Assembly (NCBI GenBank): GCA_026826555.1
Contig: JAKSZT010053881.1
Coordinates: 3,906,210 to 3,970,209, forward strand
Source: Tolypeutes matacus
Lineage: Eukaryota > Chordata > Mammalia > Cingulata > Chlamyphoridae
Direction of reading: 5' to 3'
Length of the DNA: 64,000 bases
Positions within the stretch are counted from its first letter, which is position 1; each line of letters starts with the position of its first letter. The notes beneath the pieces were generated by a model. It was not told where the DNA came from, made no database searches, and worked only from the letters and a program-made list of their open reading frames with translations. Shown here piece after piece: positions 1 through 12,151 of the stretch. The position numbers and the translations under genes were made by a program.

Positions 1-174
1 CTATTGACAGTAATCCAAATGTACCCCCCTACTCTCTATTAAGTAGTCCCTCTCCCCCATCTTGGGTGCTCTATTTTATGTCTGAAAACCAGTAATCTTT
101 TGCCTTAGGCCACTTCAACTTGTTTCTTGCAGTCTGCAAGATGCTTCTACCTATAATGCAAGTTCTTTTCTTTT

Positions 175-440
175 TTTTTTTTTTAGAAGTATACATTTGT
201 ATAATTTTATATGCAAAGTGGTATGAAACAATTTGATGTATATCATTCATACATGAACATACATCAACTATAGAAGTTCAGTAAACATCGTGAACTTACA
301 AAACAAACATGCATAACATCATACAGGGCTCCCACACACCATCCCTCCACAAACCCCCTGCATTGTTGTGAAACATTTGTTAACAAATCATGAAAGAGCA
401 TGTCAAAGTATTACTACTAACTATAGTCTGTATCTTCCTC
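175..440 (-). mobile_element. L1 3' UTR fragment, antisense
   Basis: After a T run come short segments (CATTCATACATGAACATAC, TTGTTGTGAAACATTTGTTA, CTAACTATAGTCTG). In reverse complement these match the L1-tail insert at 51,275-51,535, so the two are copies of one family. The sense direction is the minus strand and the poly(A) is at the low-coordinate end. Only the 3' UTR is present. The A+T-rich sequence up to about 640 may belong to it. Confidence 0.6.
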
Positions 441-1079
441 CCCTATATATATTTTTTACTTTATTTTGTACATTTAATAATAGAAAATATAAACAATTAA
501 AAACTAAAAAAGTAAACAGATGAATAAATATATACATTTCTCAGTTAATATGCTGGATACATATAAATTTTTTTTCAATCAAACAATATGTTACACAATA
601 TATTTAGTTCATAGTTATACATTTTTTAAAGGATTTATTTATTTATTTACTTTTATCCATTTTTGGATCCTCTTGTGGAAGTAAATGACAATGAAAAGCT
701 TTATAGGATTAATGATAAATATGCATTATTTTAACCAATTATGTTTAGTCATAAAATGCCACAGACTTAACTAAATTAGATCATAGCTAAGCTAAATAGA
801 GCAGTGCCACTCTCTAAAGCATGACTAAACACATAGACCCTTTTCTCTCAAAATAAATTAACTTCCTGATGAAAAGAGGCTATGCTATTTAGCTTTTGCC
901 AGAGTGTCAAGATAATAAACATATGGTTGGATAGGTGTTAATTAGTGGTGTTTCATAATATTGTATATTTGGGAACGATGCTAAATGAAATACTGTGAGA
1001 AAGTATATGATCCATAGGAGTTTCCTTCCCTGACTTTTTGGTTTTTTTTTTTTTCGATTTTTGTATTTTTAATTTTATT

Positions 1080-1320
1080 TTTAAATAAATATTTTTAGAA
1101 TAGTTTTAGGTTTACAGAAAAATTGCACAGAAAGTACAACGTTCCCATATAACCACCACTACCACTCCCCACACACACACACACACAAGTTCTTTTATTA
1201 GTATGATACGCTTTGTTACAGTTGATGAACCATTATTTGTAACTAAAGTCTATAGTTTACATTAGAATTGACCCTTTGTATTGTAGTCTATAGGTTTCAC
1301 AAATGCATTGTATCACATCT
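1080..1320 (-). mobile_element. L1 3' UTR fragment, antisense
   Basis: The segment TTTTAGGTTTACAGAAAAAT, followed by 'CGTTCCCATATAACCACCA', a short (CA) run and 'TAGTTTACATTAGAATTGAC', is the usual antisense 3' UTR of older mammalian L1s. It carries no coding sequence. Confidence 0.65.
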
Positions 1321-1329
1321 GTGGCTTTT

Positions 1330-3400
1330 TTTTTTTTTTTCCTTAAAGCTTTGCACCCATATGGAAAAGCTAAATGATTGTATGCTTCCTGTCTAAAACC
1401 CAGCTGTCTTGATGATGGCTAATTAAATGAAGGTGGAGCATTTTCCTCTTATTTTCACTCTTTTAAGATTAGATTTTGTTAGGGGAATGGCGGATATATT
1501 TGCGTAAGGGAACACTTATAACAAATCTTTCTGTATAGGAAACAATTTCATTAATTTTGACTTCTTACTCAAAATATATGACAAAATAAATGATATTAGA
1601 AAGATAAAATCCTTCTGATACTTTAATGTTTTGTGAGGAGAAGGGCTGATGAGAAGGAGAGAAAAAAAAACTAGATTTATTTCATTAGAATCTGCCGTAT
1701 TTCTGGGTAGAAAATAAAGTATGTAAACTTAAGAACTATAAACTGTTAAGATTAATTGTAAAGACTATCCCATAGGGTTATTTTGTAGGTGGTTCTAAAA
1801 TTAAGCTCTTAGAGTGAATCATTTTATAAGTTAAAAAAAAAAATAAATAAATAAAAACTGTCTTAAAATGCCTATTACTTACAGTAACTTATTTAATAAT
1901 CAACAGAAATTTTTCAATCTAAATTTATTGTAAAGCAAGAGTTATTGGCTTTATTTTTCCTATCTCAAAGAACTAAGTGATAGTTATTGTTTCATATAAG
2001 CTAACACAGTCAGAAGTGAAAAGTAAATGAAGATTTGATTAGTATAGTCCTGTCTTGTATTCTTCATGCTCAGGCTATGCCCTGCAATGACTATGGTCAT
2101 TTGGAACTGAAATGACATCTATCTTGTTGAAAAAAGTTAACTGCAACATCCTTGTTTTTATATATCATTTTTAGTATTTATCAACAAATGTATATATATA
2201 GCCACAAGGTGCATGTTAGAAATATACATTTTTAATTTTAGTTGGTTGACTATATTTGTAGCATTATATATTTTGTGAGGATAAATTTTGTTTGGATTAC
2301 AAAAGTAATGATGTTTATTTTAGAAATTTGGGAAAAATACCAAGAAGTGCCATTGTACTTTGTCTCATAGCAATGACTGTCAAATATTTTAACTTTTACA
2401 TAGAACCCTTTAAAAGTTGGGCTCACAACAAATCATTGGTAAATAACATCAATTCAACAGGCCAAAATACTGAACCAGAGAAGGGTTCTATAGTCATATA
2501 ATTTTGTAACATGGAAATATTTTTGTTATGTGAAACTATAAACTAAGGCCACTGAATAAACAACAATTACATGCAGTACCCACATTTTTGGACGTTTACA
2601 GCTCAAGTTGTTCTTAGCTTCCTAGTTGACACCATTTCCATTCTTATCATCTTCAATTATATTTATTTTATTGATTTCCTAGAATGAAAATATAGGACTG
2701 CAACAGTTAGGCACCCAGCATGAAATGTCGGGATTTATTTCTGTCTTAACACATAAGTATGTGATGTTTTTGAAACTCCTTTTAAAAATTTCAGATAGGT
2801 AATTGTTTTTACTGCTTTTCTTTGAAGTGGGAAGTGTTTTAATAATGTGCTTTTGATAACTGATAGCAGCAATTATCTTCAGTTTTTCTTAGTCTTTCTG
2901 AGAAGCTGTTCTTGAAGATGTAAACTGAGGCAATAAATGAGAGTAAAGGGGAGAAATATTAGATCAGACCTTTATTTAAAAGTAAAGTAGTAATTATTTA
3001 TTGCTTATGCAATCTTAATCAGGAATCTAATTTTTAGCTCTTTTCAATCCATTTTAATCCCTACTTCTCAATTCAAGAAGGAGGAGAAATGAATGACTCT
3101 TTGTGCTTCGGTATAGTTAGACATCAGTAATGTATGTTGTAAACCAATGCTAGATATAACTTAAATAATTTAAAATAACATTGCTTTCAGTAACATGGGG
3201 GAGCTAGCATGAAAAGTTAAGGGAAAAAGGCAGGATACAAAAGTGTTTATATGTTATGATTTAATAAAAGCAAGGGGAAAAAAAAAACAAGAAAGAAATA
3301 TTCCCTAATTTTTACAATGATTATTTGAATGGTGAGATTATGTCATTATTCCCCTCCTTTCTGGCTTTGCAAATCTATCATTTTTAGAAGTATATTGTTG
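1330..3400. other. Intronic sequence, no feature recognised
   Basis: This is A+T-rich non-coding DNA. The longest reading frame (69 codons at 2,292) has no recognisable protein character. Short A and T runs are present, but I could not name any repeat. Confidence 0.5.
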
Positions 3401-3604
3401 GGAAGTGGATGTGCCTCAATCGATAGGACTCCCGTTTACCATATAGGAGGCCCTGGGTTCGGTTCCTGGGGCCTCCTGGTGAAGGCAAGCCAGCCCGCGC
3501 AGCGCGGTAAGCTGACACAGCAGGACGACCCAACAAAGGGAGACAAGCAGACACAGAAAAACGCACAGCAAATGGACACAGTGAGCACAAGCAGCAAGGG
3601 GGGA

Positions 3605-3647
<43 letters not shown>

Positions 3648-3648
3648 A
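3401..3648 (+). mobile_element. DAS SINE, long form
   Basis: The tRNA-like head (GGAAGTGGATGTGCCTCAAT, later GGTTCGGTTCCTGGGG) is followed by the body with repeated GACACAG/GGACACAG motifs, the GAGCACAAGCAGCAAGGGGG end and a tail of eleven TAAA units. Compared with the 24,833 copy it keeps an extra middle segment of about 65 bp (ACACAGCAGGACGACCCAAC and following). Apparent reading frames across it on both strands are chance. Confidence 0.85.
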
Positions 3649-4039
3649 GTTCATTGTTTTTACAATAGAAAAATAGAGTGAATCCGTAAGATTCTAGGAA
3701 CCCCTCTTATTCAGTGGGATTAAGGTACTATTTTACTGGTTGACCCATGCGAAAATTGTACCTTAAAATTTTTAGGTAAAAATATTAAGTGTTCATTCAT
3801 TGCTGAACATTAAATATCAAAAACATAAAAGAAAAAAAATTTTTTTGAGTGTAAGTCTGCTTATGAGAGTTCCATATAATTTTTGTTTTATAAAGCATAC
3901 CCATAATATTGAGACTGTGTATTCCAGTTTGGGCTTTAAAATATAACAAAAACTTTAAAGGCCTTTGCAAAACAACTTAGATTTCTTCCAGATTTTTATC
4001 CTGAAGTCTTTTGCAGTTGTCTTTTGCGATTTGGGGGTG

Positions 4040-6115
4040 AGGGCCTGACTTCTTTAATTCAGTGTAATGATTTTGAGATTCATGTTTATATACATCAATA
4101 GTTCATTCCTTTTGGTTGTTGAATAGTAATCCATCATATGAGTTTATCATCATCTGTTTAGTCATTTACTTATTGATGGACATGTGGATCTTTTCTCATT
4201 TGGGGCTATTAAAAATAAAGCTGTCATGAATATTTGTATACAAAACATTCTAAGGACATATGCTTTCATTTCTTTTAGTAAATTCCTAAGAGCGGAAAGG
4301 CTAGTTTGTATAGTAGATGTATATTTAACTTTTTAAGAAATTGTTAAACTGTTTTTCAAAGTGGTTGTCCCATATTTTTAGGTAAAAATTTTATGTTGGC
4401 CATATATTTTGCAAATATTTTTTCCAAGTCTGTGGCATGCCTTTTCTTTTTCTTAAATGTCTTTTAATTTTGGTGAAGTCTAATATATTGATTTTGCTTT
4501 GTAGTTCTTGCTTTTTGTGTCTTATTTAAGATATATTTGCCAAACCCAAGATTCCTAGGATTATATTTCTTCTAGAAGTTTTATAGTTTTAGCTCTTATA
4601 TTTAGGTCTGTGATCAATTTTTAAATCATTTTTGTATGTGGTGTGATGTAAGTTTTTGTTTCTTTTAACATATGACTGTCTAATGTTTCCCTACCATTGA
4701 AAAGATGATTTCCCCGTTGAATTTCTTTTGCTATCTTTGTCGAAAATCAATTAACTATACATGTGTGATTGTATTTCTGGATTCACTGTTCTATTCCATT
4801 GGTCTAGATGTCTGCCTTTACACCAACACACACTGTCTTGATTACAGTACCTTGATAATAAGCCTTAAGATCAGAGTATAAGTCCTCTAATTTTGTTCTT
4901 CTTTTTCAAAATTGTTTTGATTGTTCTAGGATCTTTGCATTTCCATATAAGGTATAGAATCATTTGATCAAATTTATACCAAAAAGCTTGCTGGAATTTT
5001 TATTGTGATTGCATTGCATCTATGGATCAATTTGGGGGAGAATTGACATTATTTAGTCTTTCAACTAATATAACACGAGCATGTTATTATCTCTCTGCTT
5101 AGGTCTTATTTAATTTTTTACAGAAATGTTTCATTTTTTTCTAAATAAATGTTACACATATTTTGTCAAACTTTTCTGTATTTCATATTTTTGATGCTAT
5201 GAAAAATGGCATTCTAAAATATTTTAATTTCTGATTATCTGTTACTAGTAAAATACAATTGATTTATATGTTTTGATTTTGTATCCTGCAACTTTGGTAA
5301 ACTCACTTATTAATTCTAGTAGGATTTTTTTGTAGATCCCTTGGGAATTTCTCGCAAACAGTGATGCTGCTTGTGACAAAAGACAGTATTAGTTCCCTCT
5401 GTCTGGTCTCTGTGCCTTTGTTTCTTGACCTTGCCTTTTTTTGCTCTGGCTAGCACCTCCTGGACAGTGTTACGTAGAAGTGGTGAAAGCAGACCCCCTT
5501 GACTATTCCCAGTCTAAGGGTGAAAGCATCCATCCAGTCCTGGATATGATGTTAGCTGTAGATTTTTCAAAGATTTCCTTTGATCAGTTCAAAGTTTGCT
5601 GAGATTTTAAAAAATCATGAATGGATGTTGTGTCAAATGCTTTCTCTGCATCTATTGAGATGATCATATGGCTCTTCTTTTTAACTTGTTAAAATGGTGA
5701 ATTATATCCGATTTTGAATGTTAAACCAATCTTGCTTCCTGGGATAAACCACATGGTTATGATGATTATCCTTTTATATACTGTTGGATTTACTTTGCTA
5801 AATTTTATTAATTTTTTTCCTCTGTTCATAAAGGATATTGCTCTCTAGTTTTTTTCTGTATGTCTGATTTAGGTATCAGCATAATGCTGGCCTCCTAAAA
5901 TGAGTTGGGAAGTGCTCTCCTCTTCAGTTTTCTTCAAGAGTTTGTGTTGGATTGATATTACTTATTTCTTATATGTTTGGTAGAATTCCCCAGTGAAGCT
6001 ATCTGGACCTATTTTATTTGTTAGGTTTTTTTAAATCTATAAATGTAATTTATTTAATAGATGTTGTTCAGTGTGCTTCTTGAGTGGGCTTTGCTAATTT
6101 TTCTTTTTCAAGGAA
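4040..6115 (-). mobile_element. Old L1, 5'-truncated, antisense
   Basis: The plus strand reads as the reverse complement of an L1. From low coordinate it runs through the 3' UTR (GGACATGTGGATCTTTTCTC, 'GTGGTTGTCCCATATTTTTA') and then the end and reverse transcriptase part of ORF2 (TTTCTCTGCATCTATTGAGA, 'GTATCAGCATAATGCTGGCC'). No long frame remains, so ORF2 is heavily decayed. The 3' end is near 4,040 and the element is truncated near 6,115. It is probably an L1M-age copy. Confidence 0.8.
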
Positions 6116-6141
6116 TATAAGTTATCAAATTTATTGGCATA

Positions 6142-6285
6142 GAGCATCACTTGGGAACTCGCTGTAAATGCAAATCCTCAAGCCCTGTTGCATTAGTGAG
6201 GTGGGGGAAGCAGGAATCTGTATTTTAAACAAATCCTCCAAGTGATTCTGATGCACACTCAAATTGAGAACCACTGCTCTAGAAT
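6142..6285 (-). mobile_element. MER5-like hAT (Charlie) remnant
   Basis: The segment ATCACTTGGGAACTCGCTGT ... 'GAGAACCACTGCTCTAGAA' is the familiar MER5A/B pattern: an internally deleted hAT transposon ending in an AGAACCACTG terminal repeat. It directly abuts the truncated end of the L1. Confidence 0.7.
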
Positions 6286-6915
6286 ATGGTTCATATCAAA
6301 CTCTAGTAAAATGATAGCACATTTTCAGCACTACTAATTGTAATTTTCAAACAGCTGCTGAATTAGGTTTTAGTTAATGATTTCCAAATCCAGCTGGAGT
6401 TGAGCACTAGTTACTCTTTATTCTTTTCACTTACCAGTGAATGGAGTACCAGGTGCAGTTGTTGACGTGTGAAAATAATTCAGCTTTTTAGACAGTACTG
6501 GCATTTCTTTCTTGATTTTGAAAATGCTTTAATCTTCTTGGTATGGTATTTATTTCAACAATGAAATCATAAAATTTTAATGGAAGTTTAGGTCTCTGTT
6601 AAGACTTGAGAAAATCTCTGTATCTTCCTGCCTTTTTAGTGTCAAAATTAGTATTTTAGCTGGATTACAAAGCTCAAATGTAATTGAGGCCCTCCTATTA
6701 TATTTTTCCCCAGTTTTACATTATAAAAAAAAATTTTAAATGTCTTTTCTTAATACTTTTTACCTACTTCACATCTTCCACACTATAACATCTATATTTT
6801 CACCTTGAAAAAAATGCCAGAGAGATTTATTTTAATTAAATGTGTTCTATAATGAGGCCCAACTATGTACTTTGTGAGTTACAAAAGTCATCAGTGCTCT
6901 TAAGAAACGTTCCAG

Positions 6916-7022
6916 GGGGGCGGATGTGGCTCAAATGGTTGGGCGTCCGTCTGCCATATGGAGGGACCTGGGTTCGATCCCCGGGACCTCCCTGTAAAAT
7001 AAAAAAAAAATAAAAAAAAAAA
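6916..7022 (+). mobile_element. DAS SINE, short form with perfect target duplication
   Basis: This is a monomeric head (CGGATGTGGCTCAAATGGTT, then GGTTCGATCCCCGGGACCTC) with a simple A/T-rich tail. It is flanked by a perfect 14-bp duplication AAGAAACGTTCCAG at 6,902-6,915 and 7,023-7,036. The identical duplication points to a fairly recent L1-driven insertion. Confidence 0.9.
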
Positions 7023-7289
7023 AAGAAACGTTCCAGAAACATGTCTGTAAAAGGTGAACAAGCATGTATGTCTTAGAGCTGCTTTATGCTGTTAAAATGG
7101 TACTAAATAGTAGATATTTTAAAGTGAACAGCATAGTCAAAAAACACTTTTAATGCTCATTAATAGGTAGCACCTGATTTTGCAATGCTGTTACAGTATT
7201 CTTTTTGGTTGTATTGTTACATGTGTTACAGATGGTGTTGATAATAGAGATCTTTAAGTAAAAAACTGGTGGTCTCAAAATTCTGTTTT

Positions 7290-7510
7290 GATGCTCTTTA
7301 TTCTTAACTCTATACCTTTCCTGCATAATCTCACTCGCTCCTTTGACACCAGTTGCTGCCATTGTATTAGGACTCCTAAATTTCTATCTTTAGTTCAGAA
7401 ATTTCTCCTGAAATATATATCTTCAGCAGCCTACATGGATGTTCCATGGGTACCTCAAACTCAGTGTCTAAAACTAATAATCCAAATTTCTCTTCATTAA
7501 CCCTGTGAAT
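7290..7510 (+). mobile_element. Possible L2 fragment
   Basis: The phrase order (CTGCATAATCTCACTCGCTC ... 'ACATGGATGTTCCATGGGTACC' ... TCAAACTCAGTGTC) resembles the middle of old L2-type LINEs. Divergence is high, so the family call is tentative. The overlapping reading frames on both strands look like chance. Confidence 0.35.
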
Positions 7511-7746
7511 ATATATGGAATCTGTGTTATATTAATATGGTATTTTTCATTTGGTCTTGACCCCAGATGTTCACACAGGACATTATTCGCTATTAAAATG
7601 CTATTCTGGTTTTTTTGGAAACCCCTAGGGAATGTCTCTCGTATGTTCTAAAAAAGAAAAAGCAGAATCCCCACCTCCCATCCCAAGCATTTGCTTATCA
7701 CCTCTTTGTTCAATGGGCAGCCATCATTATCAGTCAAGCATTATTG

Positions 7747-8139
7747 AGAAGTGGGTGTTGCTCAAGCGATTGAGCTCCTGCCTATCACTTGGGAGGTCCC
7801 ATCTTCGGTTCCTGGTGCCTCCTGGAGAAGACAAGCAAGACAGTGAGCTGGCATGACAGGCTTACGCAGCGAGGTGATGCTACAAGATAATACAACAAGG
7901 AGACACAAATAGGACACACAATGAGAGACACAACAAAGCAGGGAGTGGAGGTGACTCAAGCGATTGAGTACCTCTCTCCCACTTGGGAGGTCCCAGGCTC
8001 GGTACCCGGTATCCCCTAAAGAGAAGATGAACAGATCCAGAGAGCACATAGCGAATGGACACAGAGAGCAGACAGCACAAACAACGAGGGGGGAGGAATA
8101 AATAAATAAAATAAATCTTAAAAAAAAAAAAAAAACAAC
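7747..8139 (+). mobile_element. DAS SINE, dimeric
   Basis: There are two tRNA-like heads in tandem. The first starts near 7,747 (AAGTGGGTGTTGCTCAAGCG) and the second near 7,943 (GGAGTGGAGGTGACTCAAGC). They are separated by a spacer with repeated GACACA motifs. The tail is AATAAATAAATAAA and then poly(A). Flanking CAAGCATTATT and CAAGCACTATC (7,736 and 8,140) look like a decayed target duplication. Confidence 0.85.
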
Positions 8140-8379
8140 CAAGCACTATCATCTCTGCTACTCTCCCAAGAGGAAATGTTAGAGTGTAATAGAGACTTTG
8201 TGGTGCCAAGATTGATGCTATGTTCCATATAGATATGGAATAACTTCTCATATGTCCCATCTATGTTATACTTTATCACTTGTGAACTTGCTTTGTGTGC
8301 CTGTATGGGTAGATGGCTAAACTCTGCATCAAATATCCATGTTTTCCCTCCCATATTATGTATTTATTGCCTGCCCACC

Positions 8380-8700
8380 CAAGGACTAAATTTTTCACTA
8401 TCACCTCTGCATCTAAGTGGGGCCATATAACTAGTTTTTTGCCAAAATGATTGAGAAACTTTTGTGCTTTCTTCACCCTTTCATCCCATATCTGCCATTT
8501 GGATGGAAATACTTTGAGGTCCTGGAAATAACAAAACTACAAAAAGGAAGGAGCCCGATTCCCTTAATCACTGCATAAAATTATCTGCCATAAGATCACC
8601 ACACTCACATTGGTACTTGAGCAAGAAATAAACTTCTGTTGTAGTAAACTATTGAATTTCTATTATGGCATCTGATGTTTCCCTAATAATACAGTGTCCT
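8380..8700 (+). repeat. Unassigned old interspersed repeat, LTR-like end
   Basis: The segment GCAAGAAATAAACTTCTGTT near 8,625 and the preceding GGGGCCATATAACTAGTTTT resemble a widespread old mammalian repeat with an AATAAA-containing end. I cannot assign the family. Confidence 0.3.
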
Positions 8701-8989
8701 TGTTGATTACAGAGCCCTTCATTAAAACACCTCCTTCAACATGTGCCTGCATCCCCTTTCTCCAAGAGTCAAACACATGGGTATCTGGCTAGCCATGGGG
8801 CTAGGAAGGAACAAATGCTATATTACACTTTCTGGTCCAGAGCTTTTCTCCTTTTGTACTTTCTCCACCCTGTCTAATCTAGTCACACTAGGCTAGTATT
8901 CATAACATAAGCTAAGTAAAAGCCATTATCAAAATAGACTCTTCTGTAGGCTTCCTACATATTTGATTTCATTGTAGAGTAACCACTAT

Positions 8990-9270
8990 CCTGAATTCCT
9001 TTCTTCTCCTGCAAAAAGTTGCTCCTCCTTCTGCCCCTAATACTCAAATTCAGTGAATGGGGCCATTATCCTCAGTACAAAAGCCTAGAGACATCTTAGC
9101 CTCTTCCAATTCCTTCATCTCTTCTTCTCCTCACCTAAGTTTCTATCCTCTTAAAATATCTCCTACCAGTCCCTGAACTTCATCCTCTTTGCTTTTGCCT
9201 TCCTTCAGATCTTAATCCTCATTTTGTCTTCAAACCACTGATACTTAACTCTGGCAGGTATCCTTCTTTA
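8990..9270 (+). mobile_element. L2-like fragment
   Basis: The C+T-rich sequence (AAGCCTAGAGACATCTTAGC, 'TTCCAATTCCTTCATCTC') reads like the middle part of old L2 LINEs in sense orientation. No 3' end is visible. Confidence 0.35.
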
Positions 9271-9399
9271 AGTGATGCCTCACAAAGTCTTGCATTGTGG
9301 AAGTCTCATATAATATTCTAGGATGTATTTGCCTTTTTCACTGGTAGAAATCTTCACTGACTTGTACTCAGTTTTTTTTTTTTTTTTTTTTTTTTTTAA

Positions 9400-10277
9400 G
9401 CCATTTTCATTTAAGAATATCATAAGGCAGTGAAAATAATTAACTTTATTAAAATTTGTCTGTTGATTACATCTTTTTAATGTTCTGTGACAAAATGAAA
9501 AGTACCCCAAGTGCTTCTGCTGCATGCCAAAGTCCCAATCATTGTCTTGAAGAAAAGCACTTGTATGATTGTTTAAGTTGCAGCTTAACAAGCTACTTTT
9601 TTCATAGAACATTGTTTTTATGTGAAAGAATGACTGACAAGTAAACTATGTTTATTCATGCTTGGGTGGTTGGCAGAGCTTTTCTCAAAAGTAAACCTGA
9701 CAAGGAGCAGAAGTGGCTTAAGCAATTAGGTGCCTCCCTCCCACATGGGAGGTCCCAGGTTCAGTTCCTGGTACCTCCTAAAAAGAAGACAAGCAGACAG
9801 CAAGCGCAACAATGAGGCAGGGGGAGATATAAATAAATAAAAATAAATCTTTAAAAAGGAAAAGTAACTCTATAGCAGCATCCATTCTTTAAGCCTTCCA
9901 CTGTTAGAGATTTGAGGTTACATGATATACTTTATGCTCATAACTGATGTGGCTGGAGAATTGGTATTGAATTTATAGCATCAACAGAACAGAAAATGTG
10001 ATGTATTTTATGCATGTCAATAAAGGAATGACCTGTTCTTGTTCTACAGAGAATGGAAATTGGAAGTCAAACACCCTTTGTATTCCAAAATAGGGTCTCA
10101 AACATTTTGTAATTTTCATTTAAATTGTTAGGAAGCTTGGAGCTATTAGTTAATCTATCTTCCAATACACTGTTTAATATAGCACTGAATAAATGAAGCA
10201 AGTTGTCAATGGATGAGTGATCAACTAATAGCTCTGCTAGTAATTGATTTATTTTTCTTCAATAAAGTTGCATAAAC

Positions 10278-10311
<34 letters not shown>
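9400..10311 (+). pseudogene. Possible retrocopied mRNA 3' end stopping at assembly gap
   Basis: Sequence without repeat character ends in AATAAA (10,260-10,265), then 13 bases, then a run of more than 30 A cut by the N gap. This spacing is what a polyadenylated transcript copied back into the genome would show. A 62-codon frame (9,456-9,644) has no family I recognise. A DAS SINE at 9,704-9,858 splits the segment. The parent gene is not identified, and a SINE tail or chance A run is the alternative. Confidence 0.3.
9704..9858 (+). mobile_element. DAS SINE, monomeric
   Basis: The head (GGAGCAGAAGTGGCTTAAGC, 'AGGTTCAGTTCCTGGTACC') is followed by a short body (GAAGACAAGCAGACAGCAAG) and an ATAAATAAATAAA tail. 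AAAAGTAA-like words on both sides are probably the target duplication. Confidence 0.8.
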
Positions 10312-10411
10312 NNNNNNNNNNNNNNNNNNNNNNNNNNNNNNNNNNNNNNNNNNNNNNNNNNNNNNNNNNNNNNNNNNNNNNNNNNNNNNNNNNNNNNNNN
10401 NNNNNNNNNNN
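10312..10411. other. Assembly gap, 100 N
   Basis: There are exactly 100 N, the usual placeholder for a gap of unknown size. It begins inside a poly(A) run, a common cause of failed assembly. Predicted proteins across it are meaningless. Confidence 0.98.
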
Positions 10412-10501
10412 ATCTATATAACTCTGCAAACCACTATTTTCCAAATAACCAGTATGAGGTAGATCTGTTTAATGGCTTATGAAATTTCATTAATATGTTT
10501 T

Positions 10502-10731
10502 GTTTGTTTGGTCGGTTGATTGGTTGGTTTTTTGAGGTACCAGGGCTGTGGATTGACCCGGGACCTCATATGTGGGAAGCCGGCACTCAACCACAGAACC
10601 AAATCAGCTCCCCAGAGTTGGCTTTTTTGTTTGCTTGCTTGTTGTTTGTTTTGGGGAGGCACTGGGACTCAAACCCGGGACCTTCCATGTGGGAAGCAGG
10701 CACTCAACTGCTTGAGCCACATCCACTCCCC
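10502..10731 (-). mobile_element. DAS SINE, dimeric, antisense
   Basis: Two heads are seen in reverse complement (GGACCTCATATGTGGGAAGC and 'GGACCTTCCATGTGGGAAGC'), separated by a T/TTG-rich linker. The duplication TTAATATGTTTT at 10,490-10,501 and 10,732-10,743 fixes both ends. Confidence 0.88.
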
Positions 10732-10835
10732 TTAATATGTTTTTTTTGTTGTTGTTGTTGTTTTTAAAACATTTCCCATCTTTAGCCTTAAATGTTTACA
10801 AATAAGTATCTTTTTTTATTTATGGCCCCCGCCCT

Positions 10836-11196
10836 TTTTTTTTTTTTTTTTTTTTTTAATGCGCTTTCTGTTTGCTCTTTGTGTCCATTGGCTGTGTGTT
10901 CTTCTATGTCTGCTTGTTGTCTCTTTAGGCAGCACCAGGAACCAGTCCTGGGACCTTCTGGAATGGGAGAGAGGCGCTCAATCTCTTGTGCCACCTCAGC
11001 TCCCTGGTCTGCTGTGTCTATTATTGTCTCTCCTCTGTGTCTCTTTTTGTTGTGTCATCTTTCTGTGCCAGCTCTCCACTTGGGCCAACTCACCACGCGG
11101 GCCAGCTTGTCTTCATCATGAGGCCCTGGGAATTGAACCCTGGACCTCCCATATGGTAGATGGGAGCCCAATCCCTTGAGCCACATCTGTTTCCCC
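10836..11196 (-). mobile_element. DAS SINE, dimeric long form, antisense
   Basis: It starts with a T run of more than 20 (the tail) and ends at the 5' head GAGCCACATCTGTTTCCCC. A second head lies in the middle (TGGAATGGGAGAGAGGCGCT). The organisation mirrors the dimers at 7,747 and 12,152. The 100-codon frames across it are by-products. Confidence 0.85.
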
Positions 11197-11701
11197 GGTA
11201 ATATGGTTTTATGTCACATTGCAACTAACCTTTAAGAAACTACCACTTGTTGAATTTTAATGTAATGTCAAAAAAGAATATTCATAATTATCTTAAAAAG
11301 GCTATTAAAATACTCCTTTTTCTAATTTCCTATCTGAGCTATAAACTTGTTCAGTGAGTAAACAAGCTTAGTCAGTATATTAAGTAAAATATAAGTCATA
11401 TTCCTTTAAGTTAGTAAATTTAGAGACGATAGAAGAATTATACTGGTGATTATTGATTGATGGGATATTTAATAGATATTTTGATATTCTTACCTAAGAG
11501 ATCATCTCAAGAGCATTAACCAGTTTTTTTATGTGGTATTTCATCAGTAACATGAAGTTTGTAATGTATTTTCATTAATATTCAGATCTAATATATAATT
11601 AATGATCAGGTATAATATATATAAAATTTGTACCTCTGTAACCTAGCAAAAGGCCTTCACATGGATGCACTCAATAAATATTTGATGAATTAAGAATAAA
11701 T

Positions 11702-12136
11702 GAGGAGGCGGATGTGGCTCAAATGGTTGGGCATCCGTCTCCCATGTGGAGGGACCTGGGTTTGACCCTGGACCTCCCGGTAAAAATAAAGAAAAATATA
11801 GAAGGCGTGCGGTCCACTAGGCTTCGTGTGCGGATGTGCCATCAGGCCCTGTTGAGCCACGTAGCAAGATGATGACGTAACAGGAGAGTGACACGAGGGA
11901 GAGCCAAGACGAGACACACCGAAAAACCGGGAACTAAGGTGGCTCAGGTAGTAGGACACCTGTCTTCCACATCGGAGTTTCCCAGAATCGAATCCCGGTG
12001 AAGACAGGAGAAGGATGAGAAGAGAGGGCAGGAAACAGATACAGCGAATTGCCCAGTGAATGGACACAGAAACAGCAAAAAACGGGGGGGGGGGGGTAAA
12101 AATGGATAAAAGAAAATAAATTTTTAAAATAAAGAA
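11702..12136 (+). mobile_element. DAS SINE, composite long form
   Basis: The head GAGGCGGATGTGGCTCAAAT is followed by an unusual body: GAAAAATATAGAAGGCGTGC, 'GAGAGTGACACGAGGGAGAG', a second head-like segment (AACTAAGGTGGCTCAGGTAG) and CCCAGTGAATGGACACAGAA, ending in an 11-base G run. The same architecture recurs at 56,989, so it is a distinct subfamily. AAGAATAAATGA-like words at 11,691 and 12,508 suggest that this copy and the next share one outer target duplication. Confidence 0.82.
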
Positions 12137-12151
12137 TAAAAGAATAAATAA

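Noticed and set aside
3601..3648. TAAA microsatellite as an independent repeat
   Set aside because: It is the tail of the DAS SINE that begins at 3,401.
6916..6990. tRNA genes at the many SINE heads
   Set aside because: The heads keep box A and box B text but lack a proper cloverleaf and a tRNA end, and continue into SINE bodies and A-rich tails with target duplications.
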